From Harmothoe impar (Eukaryota; Annelida; Polychaeta; Phyllodocida; Polynoidae), in contig OX381707.1 in assembly GCA_947462335.1 (NCBI GenBank), forward strand, positions 80,686,610-80,750,609: a DNA stretch of 64,000 bases, given 5' to 3'. The translations under genes and the position numbers were made by a program. Below, piece after piece: positions 23,580 through 34,539 of this stretch. Each line of letters starts with the position of its first letter. The first letter of the stretch is position 1. A model generated the notes under the pieces. It made no database searches and was not told the DNA's origin. It saw only the letters and a list, made by a program, of their open reading frames with translations.

Positions 23580-24730
23580 GAAGAAATTACAAAGAGACTA
23601 ACTCAATAGTGGCCACAATTGGAAAACATGACAGAAGTTGTGTTGGTAGTTGAAACATATCACATTCAGTTCTTCACGGTGGGTAATATTGGTGTTCAGT
23701 ACTGGACTTCACCCAGTCAACATTGCTTGATGGGGCCCATATGTGTTTTTACCTGGGCAAGCTGATTTTCCCACCCTGGCTTTTGGTCCTTTCTGACCAG
23801 AGCTACCGGTGGGAACCCAGATGTGCAGGCCCAGATTCAAAGTGCCCAGCCCTAGCCCAGATTTAGCACACACTATAAAAATGTACGATAAATGGTTATT
23901 TCTGGAGGGAAATCAGATGTCAGTATGTTTTGAAATATTTATAATGTACTTATGGAAAAAAAGGTTTAGTGGGCTGACCAACCTGGGCTCCCACTGGAAG
24001 CCCTGGATAAAAAGCACCATAACCCAGATATGGGCAAGCCCAGCTGGCCCAAGTAAAGCACATATGGGCCCAAGGGACCAATGCTGACTGAGCAGTTTCC
24101 AATATGCGTCCCTGTGCAGGGATGCCACGTGCAATTGCTGTCCCCACAAAAAGATGCAGGATTTCTTACAATTTTTATTTAATCAAATTCAAAATACAAA
24201 AATTACCTGTGAAAAAGCCGGAATTGCTTTAAAAGCAAGAGAAGTGGCATCTCGCGGTGTGGCGTGTGTGGGCAGTCAGCTGGGAGGCTTTGTGCAGGGA
24301 GCTGTGAACACGTTAAAATGGCCATGAAACTGATGCATACCTGATACCAAGGCTGGACTTGGGTGGTTGTTTTATGGCCCATCGTCAGCATTAGGCCAAA
24401 CAAAAACAAAGTTGTGTTACAGTAACTTGACCGACCATATCATTTTGGCCTGACCCTAATCTTTTAAAACATTATTGATTTGCCCTAGTGCAGGGTATCA
24501 CCAAAGGGGCATAAGACAAACCTAATGACCTTCAGCTACCCGAATTGTTATCATTTGAAATACTAGAAGGGTGGGAATTCTTTGAATGGGAAAACAAAAC
24601 TGATAATGGCTTGATTAGACAGATATTGGTTCTACACTATCAAATAACCAATCCATCAAAGAGATTTTCCCTTGCAACTCACCTCATAATCCTAAATATA
24701 AATCAAAATCCTCTACGTAGCAAACAGGCC
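23580..24730. other. Unassigned sequence
   Basis: I find no gene or clear repeat. 'agcccag' and 'gggccca' words recur between 23730 and 24080 (for example 'aggcccagattcaaagtgcccagccct'), which produces overlapping 65-94-codon frames on both strands. None has recognisable motifs. Confidence 0.35.
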
Positions 24731-24907
24731 CTGCACTGTAAGAAGTTACTGTATTTAAACAGCACAATGTGCTGTACATTTACGGAACTTATTGCTGTAG
24801 TTGGTATTACAGCACTATTTGCTGTATAATTACAGCATTATGTACTGTAAATTGGGTCTCCGGCACTGTTGCTGTACATTCACAGTACATTGTGCTGTAG
24901 ATTTCCG

Positions 24908-24921
24908 CCGCTAGGTGGCAG
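24908..24921 (+). promoter_or_regulatory. CTCF-type motif
   Basis: CCGCTAGGTGGCAG fits the bilaterian CTCF core pattern CCRSYAGRKGGCRS at every position. It lies inside the 827-bp MITE. Binding cannot be shown from sequence alone. Confidence 0.4.
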
Positions 24922-25394
24922 CAGTAGACCATTTCTGTATTAATTATTCCACCCAACCCTTTCCCGAGTCAAATAAAACCTCACAAACTCTCAAGACATC
25001 GTAGAATAAGAATGGATGAGAGAGACTGAATGCAGTTATCATAAAGTGTACTGATATTTGCATAATTGTGTTGAATAATACAAAAAAACAGCAAAAGTAT
25101 AGAATAGACACCACATTGGTGGGAAAAGTTAAATGCTTTAAGTGCCCGGCCTGGGGAAAAGCTGGTATCACATACGGTTCAGCTGTCTTGAAGCAGGATT
25201 AGACCACTACATTGTGTAGTGTGTATTATCCTAGCTGAGATTGAACTATTATGCAGGAAAGTACTCTCCATGCATGTGTATTAATTGATACAAATTGATG
25301 AGAACAACAATATGAAACCTACAGTAGAAGTTGCTGTAACTTTACAGCACCCAGTTGCTGTACATGTACAGCAAAATATTTTGCTGTAGATGTA

Positions 25395-25465
25395 CAGTAG
25401 AAGTTGCTGTAAATTTACAGTAGAAGTTGCTGTAAATTTACAGTAGAAGTTGCTGTAAATTTACA
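25395..25465. repeat. 23-bp tandem repeat, about 3 units
   Basis: Three nearly identical units of 'cagtagaagttgctgtaaattta' lie inside the 827-bp MITE. Confidence 0.85.
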
Positions 25466-25569
25466 GCAAGTCGGTTGCTGTACACCTACAGCAAAATCTA
25501 CTGGAACAAAAGTTGCCAGCAACTTTTGCTGTAGGTGTACAGTACTAACTTCTTACAGTGTGGGCCTAC

Positions 25570-26180
25570 CTTATAGAGTCTAGATAAAAGAATTTCAACT
25601 CAACTCTACTCAAAAGGAAATCCTAAAAAAAAAAATCAACCCACCTTCCCTAGTTGTTTTTTTTGTTTGGCATTAGTGACAGTCCTCAAGCAGTAGGAGT
25701 CAAAGGTGTCAAATTATAGTCAAGCATAACCAACATGGTGTGTGGTTGCTGGAGGGAGAGTCACTGGTTGGTTGCCACAACACAACCACCCCGCACACAG
25801 GTATAGTTCCAGGTGTGTAGGCTAGGTGGGAGAGTAGTAGGTGCACTGGAGCATGTCCAGGGAGTCTTTATACTAGCATACAGCAAACAGTATACTACAC
25901 ATTATTGGGGTTGGGGAGTGGTGGATCTAATCGTATTGCAGTCTCATTGCATCTGAGCATAACCTTTTAGTTTGGTTTGATATTCATTCATTTATCCTGG
26001 ACAACATGAGGCTGTCTATGCATATTCAAGATGGCCAGCATTAAGGAGTTTAGAAGTATTCAAGCAACATTTTGGAGGGATGTTGACAAACAAAGACAAA
26101 CAGACAGCATATATGCACCTGTTCTGTGTTGTATACGGTGCACCATATATTAGCACAATATGTTATGTATCAACCATGGA
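25570..26180. other. Unassigned sequence
   Basis: Nothing recognisable as a gene or transposon end; moderately AT-rich. Confidence 0.35.
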
Positions 26181-26181
26181 C

Positions 26182-26344
26182 AGGGACTCCCCTGTATCCC
26201 TGGGGGATGCTTCATAAGAAAACAAGTACACTGGATATCTGCCGAATGGTTAGGGTAGGGGTAAGGGTTAGCTTAGTTCTTTGTGATTACAGTTAGGGTT
26301 AGGCTTAGGGTTAGCTATCTATCTGGAGGACCAGGGGAGTCCCT
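26182..26344. mobile_element. 163-bp MITE containing TTAGGG-like words
   Basis: AGGGACTCCCCTG at the left is mirrored by CAGGGGAGTCCCT at the right. The interior holds degenerate 'ttagggt' words ('ggttagggtaggggtaaggg', 'agttagggttaggcttaggg'). The 13-bp inverted termini argue for a small transposon rather than an interstitial telomere. Confidence 0.65.
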
Positions 26345-26619
26345 CACTTTGGATGAAGAATAAGATATCCCCTCAAATCTTCTTCTTAACGCATAAGATG
26401 TTGCGCAATAAAGACTAATGGGGTGACATAAAGCAGGCCCCGCCTGATGGTGTACAGACACGTATTGTAATACGCTTGTATGTCACACCAGCCATTTAAT
26501 CAGGTGAATAGATGTTTCTCACGAGTTTGCACCACGGCCAGTGATCAGGTGAGTAACAAGGACTGCCATTACAGTAAACAGCAATAAATTGACAATGAAT
26601 GAAATAAACATCAGAGAAT

Positions 26620-27130
26620 CCTTCGGGGAGGTTCAGGTTTGGGGAGCTGGGTAATATGCAGTAAACATGTCCTGATATCTGCTACACCCTGGAGGAGAGC
26701 CCCTTAATGTAAACAAACACTGTATCAGGGTATGTAGTCAGGTTTGTAGTACCTGCAGCCAGGTATATACTATGGTAGAAATTATAGATTAGGGAAATGC
26801 AATTTCATGCCATTCTAACAGTGACACAAGCATCTTCATTTTGAAGCATAGATGATTCATGTAGCTTTATAACATGGCCTCTGATATTAGGGTTAGGGTC
26901 TGTAACATGTACCCCTAGCATGAGGCATCCCAGCAGCAGCAGTCTCAGAGTCTCAAGGTGCAGGCTGCCATGTGGGGAGAGGAGACTATGTAAATAGCAC
27001 TGTTTCCCATAGCAATAGTACATACTCTGGGACTGGGGGTGGTGGGGAGAGGTGTGGCTGGACAGGAGGAGCAGGAATTTGTCAGCATGACCAGGCCTTC
27101 TGTTGACCAGGCCTTCTGTCTCAGTACTAG
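26620..27130 (+). repeat. P module, longest copy
   Basis: It runs from 'ggaggttcaggtttggggagctgg' through 'cagtaaacatgtcctgatat', 'gcagtctcagagtctcaagg' and 'gagactatgtaaatagcact' to 'acaggaggagcaggaattt'. The first third matches 15470, the rest matches 18590, and a reversed fragment is at 46165-46225. Confidence 0.65.
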
Positions 27131-27433
27131 AGTGTGAGTAGTAGTAATGCATTAATCTAAAATGGAATATGACTTATACCAGATTTTTCCACATATATAC
27201 GTATTCTCAGTTGTTATCACCAAATCGTCTTGTTTGTTTGTTTGCAATCATGTATTTATAGTGAAAATCGTTGTTTGGATTTATCTATCTATACTGAAAA
27301 TATACATAGGCCAGTAACCTGTGTAGGAATAATTCCAGTTTCATGCTTTCAATGATCCAGTTGTTATTCAAAGGTCAGACAAAATGCCCCCTAGGTGAGA
27401 GGTAACAACATAATTACAAATAAGAAATGCCAA

Positions 27434-27560
27434 TGAAAGCATTGGCGGGTCTAGCCCCCCAAACCCCCATAGTATTTCTGCTGCACTTCGCTCGCTGGAA
27501 ACAGACAGTCACTCCATATTGGCCAGGCTTGCCCCCTCCCATTTAGACAATCCTGGATCC
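27434..27560. mobile_element. Possible transposon fragment
   Basis: The C-rich words 'gcgggtctagccccc' and 'gcacttcgctcgctgga' look like a decayed interspersed repeat, judged from base composition and word structure only. No ends are visible. Confidence 0.25.
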
Positions 27561-28164
27561 CCCACTAGAAAGTGAAAATGTCTGATTAATGATTAAAGAA
27601 TTGTTCAATTCGTGAAATTTACTTCAACCCTGGGGCTGTGCAGGTAGGTACTGTCTACTCCCTGCAGTGCCTGGACTTAATAGCCACCTCAAGCTAGACC
27701 ATATATATAAGTGGCCCCTCTTGATATTTTTGGCTGGATCGAGTGACCATTACAGCTTTACGGTCTTGGTTTACCCATGATGTCCCATGCAGCAAACGTT
27801 TGCCATATGATATCATAATGGCACCAAATATTGAGAAATATTGCACCAATCCAGACGTTGCTCTGTAATGGTCCCTCGCTCCAGCCCAGAGCAGTGGATA
27901 TATCATGGTTTACACCTAAAGCCTTGTCTCACACTCTCTGTCTTACAAAGTGGTGCTACACTGACATTGTTCTGATTGCCTCCCATACCTTAGAGATTGA
28001 CGGTGTGGATGAAAGGGGAAGAAAGGGAAAGAAGTGCTTTACAGCACAGGGTATTAACCCTAATTATGGGCCACTTTACGTGTTAACATTAAAAGGCTGC
28101 AGGAAGAGAAAAGCACAGACAGCACATATGCCTAGATATAGACTACTTTATCCTCAAATGGGGT

Positions 28165-28545
28165 TTTAGTGGGACATAGGAGGAGGGAGGCTGTGACAGA
28201 GGGGTGTCTAATGGGAGGGGGATGTAGGAGGGAGGGGTGGTAACACTAAAAGGCTGGAGAAAGTAGGGAAAGGAAAGCATTGACAGCGCATGTTCTTAAC
28301 TATAGACTACTTAATAGTAAAGAAGGGAATTTTAGTGGGACATATCAGAGGTGGGAGACTGTGACAGAGGGGTGTCTGGGGGAGGGGGAACTAGGAGGGA
28401 GGGGCAGACGGTAGAGGGTGAAGGTGTCGGAAGGAAGTCTGGAGGAGGGGCCCGGGGCTGGGAGGGTTTTATCGATTTGTTGGGAGTAAAGCAGCAGTTT
28501 CGGAGACACTGACTCACAGAGGAGTTAAAGCTTTACAAACTGGAA
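28165..28545 (+). repeat. M module, two partial copies
   Basis: 'tttagtgggacat', 'gaggctgtgacagaggggtgtct' and a G-rich tract occur at 28165-28260 and again at 28330-28400. The second copy continues to 'gttgggagtaaagcagcagt' and 'cactgactcacagaggagtt'. It is repeated at 37120 and reversed at 47185, 58045 and 62050. On the minus strand these give proline-rich short frames only. Confidence 0.65.
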
Positions 28546-28553
28546 CCCCGCTG

Positions 28554-28769
28554 TTAACTCTTTAAGGCCTACACGGTGGATTAATGCAGGACTTGTCAGT
28601 CACTTGCCAGTGCTGCATTCAAGCATCATGCCAACCCTATAGAACTGAGACACCACCAAATAGTCTGCATGATGCATGAATGCAGCAATGGTGAGTAAGA
28701 CACCCTTGGGCTTTATTCATGGTTCATTATGACACAGGAGAAAGCACTATGTTTTCCTTAAGGGATTAA
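28554..28769. mobile_element. TTAA-flanked palindromic MITE
   Basis: TTAA (28554-28557), then CTCTTTAAGG, and at the right CCTTAAGGGA then TTAA (28766-28769). The interior matches 20055-20299. It sits between M and L modules. Confidence 0.8.
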
Positions 28770-28849
28770 CTATACATAATAAGCGTCTAACACGTGTACA
28801 TCCCATACTTTATTGCTCCATACTAGATTTGCCCTTTGTTTGTACAGTT

Positions 28850-29350
28850 TTACCTCCATATCAGCAGACATAGGAGGAGGCACTCAGACATATAGCAGTA
28901 CCAACAGCAACACTAACTCAGCATGAGCAGGGAGCAGGACGGTACTCAGACATCATGAGGTAGCACACGGGAAGATCCACAGACGGAGAGGAGAGGGAGG
29001 CTATATATAGGATGGATACAAAAAGAAGTTGTTCTATATATAGGACACAAACAGGGACAGAGGCAGTGGTTGTCTGTAGAAGGGAATACAGGAGATGCAT
29101 GTTGTGACTATTTTGCAACAGTCATTGTTGCGTAATTAGCCATTTCCTCAGGCACTGATATCAGATTGTAAATGAAGTATCTTTTATTAGTTATGTCTTA
29201 TGTCATGCCAAGTTACAATGAAAGCTACAAGTAAGGTTATATTCAGGATGGATGCAAAAAAGAGTCATTCTATAAATGGGATGCGTGCAGGGAAAGAGCC
29301 AGTTGTTGTCTGTAGAAGAGAACAGTAGCAGTGCATGTTATAACTATAAA
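28850..29350 (+). repeat. L, K and partial L modules
   Basis: L (28850-29120) has 'caacagcaacactaactca', 'gagcaggacggtactcaga' and 'ggatggatacaaaaagaagt'. K (29120-29240) has 'cctcaggcactgatatcaga' and 'gaagtatcttttatt'. A second partial L follows. L recurs at 35240 and 37255 (forward) and 46610, 50130, 57225 and 61590 (reversed). 37330-37385 is nearly identical to 28920-28980. Confidence 0.7.
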
Positions 29351-29392
29351 CAGTAATTACAGCTATTGAGTCAATTATACAGGTACTGGTAT

Positions 29393-29757
29393 TCAGTCTT
29401 TGCGAAAACTTTTTCGGCATGCAGGACAGTCGGTCCTGCAACTAGCCAATTTTGCAGGACCGGAGAGATTTCTGCAGGACCGGATACCAAAATCAAAGTT
29501 TTGCATAATATTTGGAATATAATAGCATTTTTATAAAAGAAAATGATAACAAAAACCTGCTCTAATTTGCCTAGAATATTAGAGTACACTCTAGAACTTA
29601 TAACTTCAGTTCTAGTTGAAATATTTGAAAAATTCTTTCAGTTCTGGAAAGCCCAGAATGTGGAGGACATCTGGTCCTGCAACACCAGTCATTCTGCCGG
29701 ACCAGAGCCATTTTAGGTGGACATTGCCACTGTCCGGCAGGATTTGGCAAAGACTGG
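29393..29757. mobile_element. Palindromic element with CAGTCTTTGC ends
   Basis: The left end TCAGTCTTTGCGAAAAC is mirrored by the right end TTGGCAAAGACTGGA. 'caggacagtcggtcctgcaa' near the left answers 'ctggtcctgcaacaccag' near the right. It interrupts a series of K and L modules and has no coding capacity. Confidence 0.65.
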
Positions 29758-29814
29758 ACCGTATTAGGTTGAGAATGAATCATCTGTTAGGTGCAGTATG
29801 GGGCTATCTATGAG

Positions 29815-30315
29815 CCTGATTTACCCTGACATGCACAGCCTGTGCTAATAGCCACATGTGGCATTCCTTGTTTGTAGGAGGGAACACTGTAGAGTTGCAT
29901 GCTGTCAATGTGATCAGTAGTTAGTGTGTAATGAGTCATTTCCTCAGGCACTGATATCAGGTTGTGGGTGAAGTATCTTTTATTTATATTGCCTTCTGTC
30001 ATGCCATGCACCATGAAAGCTAAAAGTAAGACTTATTCACTCTGTCATGCACAACCTGTGCCAATAGCCAGATGTTACAGATCTCCATTTGGCAGTACTA
30101 CTCTAGTAGGTAGACACGGGAAGGGGAGAGTAATTTCCTCACCCCCTGATGTCAGGTTGTGGATAAAGTATCTTTTATTTGTTACATCTTCCATCATGCC
30201 AAGCACCATGAAAGCCTGCTTTACTCTGACATGCACACCCTGTGCCAGTAGCCACATGTTGTAGCCCATCATATTGCAGTACTACTATACCTAGGTAGAC
30301 AAGGTTTTTACAGGT
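29815..30315 (+). repeat. Two K modules in tandem
   Basis: Each contains 'ctgatgtcaggttgtgg' or a close variant, 'aagtatcttttattt', 'gtcatgccatgcaccatgaaag' and 'ctgtgccaatagccagatgt'. Copies begin near 29815 and 30045. Other copies are at 37690 (forward), 57000 and 61330 (reversed). Confidence 0.75.
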
Positions 30316-30316
30316 A

Positions 30317-30539
30317 CCGTAAAACCTCGCGTATAAGCCTAACTCGCGTATAAGCCGCACCCCGACTTTGGGTCGATCCTATAAGCCGCACTAGCGATCT
30401 GAATGTGCCGATTTTAGTACTGTACTATAGTGGCAAAAACTCGCGTATAAGCCACCCCCTGACCATGGGCCGAGCCTATAAGCCGCACCGCTGATCTGAC
30501 TCGCGTATTAGCTGGGGCTTATAGGCAAGGTTTTACAGG
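30317..30539. mobile_element. Tigger/pogo-like MITE (CGCGTATAAGCCGCACC)
   Basis: Left: TA then CCGTAAAACCTCGCGTATAA. Right: TTATAGGCAAGGTTTTACAGG then TA. TA flanks and a terminal AAAACCT motif fit the Tc1/mariner superfamily, pogo/Tigger group. The interior repeats 'cgcgtataagccgcacc'. It inserted next to the end of a K module. Confidence 0.75.
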
Positions 30540-30813
30540 TAGTATTGCCGACCGATACATTCCTGTTATTATCAGATACCGCATACATTTTTGAGCCCCT
30601 TTAGTCAGCCATATGCAATATGCATTGATGCCATCTCCTGAGGTGTCAGGCTAGCTGAGACAGTATAAGATTAGGAAGTTAATGATATGTCGAATCATGC
30701 AGAACACACGAAAGACATTCCCACACATTCCTGCAGTCCCATATCATAATAAAGAGGGTATACTATACTATAATAAATCAGCCCTCACATGATTACTAGT
30801 CAAAATACATGTA

Positions 30814-30984
30814 CCGTATTCAACGTAATAAGCGCCCTCCCCCTAATAAGCGCCCCCCTTTTTTTAGGAATTTTTACACTAGAATAAAGGCTCAAATTTC
30901 GCGATTTCGGTGACAATTAAACTATTTTAAGTATTAAAATCACCACGAAAATAATTTTATAAGCGCCCAGGACGCTTATTAAGG
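30814..30984. mobile_element. Tigger/pogo-like MITE (GTAATAAGCGCCC)
   Basis: It starts TA then CCGTATTCAACGTAATAAGC and ends near ACGCTTATTAAGG then TA. The right terminus has lost the central part of the repeat. It is the relic of a TA-targeting element. Confidence 0.65.
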
Positions 30985-31089
30985 TATGTTTAACAAGAAT
31001 TGTTAACAAGTATAAATAATAACTGTAGACAGTGGTTAAAAAGCATGGCTGAAGGGGTTTGCTTTGAATGAGATACCATCTCTGATCTT

Positions 31090-31345
31090 ATCAACCAGCC
31101 CTGCCTCCCCCAATTGTGTAAATACTCACCCCTTTGAAGCTCTCTGCACTTTTAAAGTTAATCTCATTTTCTCCTCTGCAATGTCCAGGATGGTTTGATC
31201 CTCAGCACTCTTTTATCATGTTGATGAGGCAATTGAAGATCGGCCCAGAGAGGAGGTGCAGGTGTCTGGAGGAATTTGATACCTTAATTAAGTTTGAGTT
31301 TGAGTGACAGCCTTGATTTGAAAAGCTTTCCAGACTGAAAGTAGA
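31090..31345 (+). repeat. C module, short subtype
   Basis: 'aaatactcacccctttgaag', 'tgtccaggatggtttgatcc', 'caggtgtctggagg' and 'gacagccttgatttgaaaag'. It is followed by F-prime (31560-31900), as in reversed order at 55660-56750. Confidence 0.65.
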
Positions 31346-31954
31346 CTTTGTTGAACATGCCGGGATGAAGTAAACATTAATCAGGACTGTTCCGTTTAAT
31401 ACAAAAATGGATACCATATAATTTTTCTACATGACTACCATGAGCACACATATTCATTTTTAATTATTTAAGTTTGCATTTTTGTAATCTCCATCCGTTT
31501 TAAATTATTATTGTTGTTCAAGAGAAATATCAACACTATCCTTGGTGGCAGGTTGGCCCAATCCTTAAAGGCTTCATTAGCATAACACTGTCATATAGGA
31601 CGTAATAATCCCTCAGCCAACTTGAGCTGATTTGGCCACTATTGAGGTGCTGCAGAGAAAGACCAAGATCTAACGAGCCAGCTAAGAGTTGGAGAGCGCC
31701 AAACACTTTGAAACCACTTCGAAAGGTAATACCTAACAGAGAGAGAGGCAGATATGCAGAGGGGCGGCAGGACGTTTAATAAGGCACAAATGAGAGATCG
31801 ATACTGAGAGAGAGCCAGACACTGCCAGACAGAATGACAGGTGGAGAGCAGGAGCCCTATCTGCTACCCACAGCCATATCCATAGTGGTTACCTTGGCCT
31901 GAGGAGCCTGCCTTTGTTAGGATACCATCCCCGATCTCATCAACGAGATGCAGT

Positions 31955-32195
31955 AGCCCTCATTATGTAAATACTTCTCCCTTTAAGGCATTTATTTTTT
32001 ACATGGATCTTTTTTGTCCCATTTAACTTGCAGGCTGGTTTAATCATCGCCCACTATTATCCTCCCCATTATGCACTTGAAGATTGGATTGCGATGAGGA
32101 GAGGGATGAAGCTAGACAGGTGTCTGATGTGGGAATTTTCTCTCCCAAATTTGACTTTCATTGACAGCCTTGGTTTGAAAAGCTCGAGAAGTGAT
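31955..32195 (+). repeat. C module, short subtype
   Basis: 'cattatgtaaatacttctcc', 'caggctggtttaatcatc', 'caggtgtctgatgtggg' and 'gacagccttggtttgaaaag'. Its reversed partner is 53420-53640. Confidence 0.7.
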
Positions 32196-32474
32196 AAGAG
32201 GAAACATATAGTAATGAGAACTTTATGTCTAATGCAAATTTAGGTGTAGTATTATATCAATAAACCATGTATTCATTATCTTTAGGTATTTTAGTCAGTA
32301 GGTCAGTAAATTCCTATATTGAAACCAACGACTTTAAAGAAAACAATGACAACAAAAGCAAGATAATGGATTTCAACCATGACACTGAATTTATTGAACT
32401 TGACCTGTTTAATATATAATAATGTTTATGTATACACAATGCTCTGTCATCTGATTCGGTGAACACCATCCAGC

Positions 32475-32560
32475 TAAGCCCCTGTTAGGTGCTGTGTATG
32501 GCCTTTGTTGTCACACATTCCTGTCTACACCTAGAGGCATATGATATTTGAATTGAACAG
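32475..32560 (+). repeat. D module, truncated
   Basis: 'gccctgttaggtgctgtgtatggcctttgttgtc' and 'ctacacctagaggcatatg' match 9985-10050 and, reversed, 53080-53165. Confidence 0.6.
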
Positions 32561-32714
32561 GAAATCCAATGGCAATGCATACTCATCCACTAAAATGCCT
32601 CGATGATTACACTACACTTAAAGTTCTCACTGAGCTGTTCTCACTAGAGCCTTTCAACAAACTGCGCTTGACGGTTGAGTATTTTTCTTCCAAGACCACA
32701 CACACCCATCAGCC

Positions 32715-32970
32715 GCCATTATGTAATCCTCTTCCCTTTGTGGCTCTCTGCACATTTTTACATGGATCTCATTTGTGCCTTTTAGCGTGCAGGGTGGGAT
32801 AATCATCAAACACTATCATCATGTTAATAAGGTGATCAGGGAGGTTGGGACAGCACCAAGGGGAGGTGGGGTGGTGGGGAGTGGCAGGGGTGATTAGGGA
32901 AGTCTGATGTGGTTTGTAAAAATTAAATACCCGGGATTTGATGTCAAACTCAATCTGTTGAATCAACCTT
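32715..32970 (+). repeat. C module, long subtype
   Basis: 'cttccctttgtggctctctg', 'gggtgggataatcatcaaac', 'gtgatcagggaggttggg', 'gtctgatgtggtttgtaaaa' and 'tgatgtcaaactcaatctg'. Its reversed partner is 52385-52650. The minus strand carries the recurrent LINMMIVFDD peptide. Confidence 0.75.
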
Positions 32971-33049
32971 TATTCAGAGAGGAATGCTGACAGATCTGAA
33001 ATACAGAAATAGGTTTTATCAAGAGAAAATCAAATAATATGTGGGACAC

Positions 33050-33500
33050 AAAGGGCGGAATCAACGAAACAGGAAAGAAACTTGAGAAAAGGTTAGTGTA
33101 TTAATATCTGCTGAACTATGCAAAGAGCAATTACAGTTCATCAACATAGAAGAAATAAGAAACATTCTCATCAAATAATATCTATAGCCACTGTACAGAA
33201 CAATGGACAGTGTGCAATATTCGCCTCATCTGAGAGTTTGCTGAGCGTGTCTGGAATTGAGTTAGGATCATGTGTCCAATATGCATCCCTGTGGTATTGC
33301 TCGGGTGGGCAGCGAGACAGGAAGGCATTGTGCTGTGAACAAAGAACATGGCCATAAACTGGTTCATTGTTTTAACATAGGGCTTGACTTAGGAGATGGT
33401 ATGAACAACCATGGTCAGTATCAGTCATTAGGCCGCGGGAGTCAGATATGTGGTCACGGTGCAGCAATGTGTGTGAGAGGAGGGATGAATGTGATCTGAG
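33050..33500 (+). repeat. H module, left arm
   Basis: 'tgaacaaagaacatgg', 'gggcagcgagacaggaaggc' and 'aggatcatgtgtccaatatgc' match the reverse complement of 51230-51840. An A module next to the right-arm copy is missing here. Confidence 0.75.
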
Positions 33501-33848
33501 ACTATGAACCTTATACATAGACAGAGGTCCACGATAATCTGTCTGAACGACAGGTTTCTCCACAAGTGGGACCTTGGGTCGTATCACACGAGGCGCAGCC
33601 GAGTGTGATGCGACCCAAGGTCTCACGAGTGGAGAAACAAGGATGTCAAACTGATTTGAGTGGATCTCTGTGTTTATTTCATGTGAATGTTGATCAATTC
33701 CATTTTAAAACAGCATTCAAAGATTGGTTTCACAATTATACCGTGGAGAATGGAGCTGTGGAGAATGAGCATCAGTTTCTCCACGGGGGTATGGAGAACG
33801 GCCGTTCTAGTACTTAAGCATAGTAACTTTGTTTCTCCACATGGAATA
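33501..33848. mobile_element. Left-arm-specific insertion with hairpin
   Basis: 'gatctgagac' on the left and 'tgtctacccaggcccactgc' on the right are nearly contiguous in the right arm (about 51270-51300 reversed) but about 340 bp apart here. The inserted DNA contains the hairpin at 33554-33638 and further 'gtttctccac' words near 33774 and 33831. Confidence 0.6.
33554..33638. repeat. 85-bp hairpin
   Basis: GTTTCTCCAC, then GACCTTGGGTCGTATCACAC, a 12-nt centre, GTGTGATGCGACCCAAGGTC, then GTGGAGAAAC. The arms are nearly fully complementary. Confidence 0.9.
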
Positions 33849-33849
33849 A

Positions 33850-34210
33850 AATGTGTCTACCCAGGCCCACTGCTGCACGCCTGAGACATCTTGTCACCTT
33901 AATCTGAGACTTAAAATTGGGTTATTGTCTCCTGGTATGTTAATCCACATACCCGTAATTTTAAGAAAAAGACTATGACTTCATCCTGTTTTGATACACA
34001 ACCTAAAGTAGCTGTTACGATCTGGGAGAAGAATAACAAAGAAAAACATACCACCTGAGGGTGCTGAACGTTTTTCCATTCCCCCCGTAGACGCATGATT
34101 TTTCTGCTCTCAACCAATGGCTATACAAACAATACACTTGGTGATTCAACAACAAACTCCATGATGTAACAATAAAATATGGTAGGGGGATTAGATAAAT
34201 GAAGCCAGAT
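33850..34210 (+). repeat. I module, left arm
   Basis: 'aggcccactgctgca', 'acatcttgtcaccttaatctgagac', 'aacaaagaaaaacataccacct', and 'atatggtagggggattagataaatgaagcc' match the reverse complement of 50980-51240. Confidence 0.75.
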
Positions 34211-34216
34211 GCCCCT

Positions 34217-34457
34217 ACACACAGAAAAGAAGTAGAGTCACTGTGACTCCCAACTTGATCACTTAGGTAACTCTCCCCAGGAATCTAACGTGACTCCTTA
34301 ACATTAGCAGGACTTTAAAATAACTCTAAAATGACTGCTATTCCAAAACTCCCTAATGATTGGGAGTCACTTTAGAGTTGTGGGGAGAGTTACTTCAGTG
34401 ATCGGGGCTGGACTCCCATCTGAGAGTTACAGTGATTCTCCTTCTTCTCTCTGTGTA
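34217..34457. mobile_element. Palindromic MITE private to the left arm
   Basis: The left half has 'acacacagaaaagaagtaga' and 'gtaactctcccca'. The right half has 'tggggagagttac' and 'cttcttctctctgtgta'. The right arm reads through from I to J without it. Confidence 0.75.
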
Positions 34458-34539
34458 TCGTCAATACTGTCTATGTATCACATGCGCCTGAATGGGTTTA
34501 TTATAATAGAGCAAACCATTGCAAATGATTAACTACGCT

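Larger units (their letters stand above)
24734..25560. mobile_element. CACTGTAAGAAGTTA-ended MITE, 827 bp
   Basis: The left end is CACTGTAAGAAGTTACTGTA and the right end is CAGTACTAACTTCTTACAGTG reading inward, an inverted repeat of about 15 bp. Both flanks are packed with 'tgctgtacatttacagc' words. A 23-bp unit 'cagtagaagttgctgtaaattta' is tandemly repeated at 25395-25465. The central part (24925-25320) is unlike the rest and could be captured sequence. There is no clear target duplication. Confidence 0.7.

Noticed and set aside
26240..26315. Interstitial telomere
   Set aside because: Only a few degenerate TTAGGG words, enclosed by the inverted ends of a 163-bp element.
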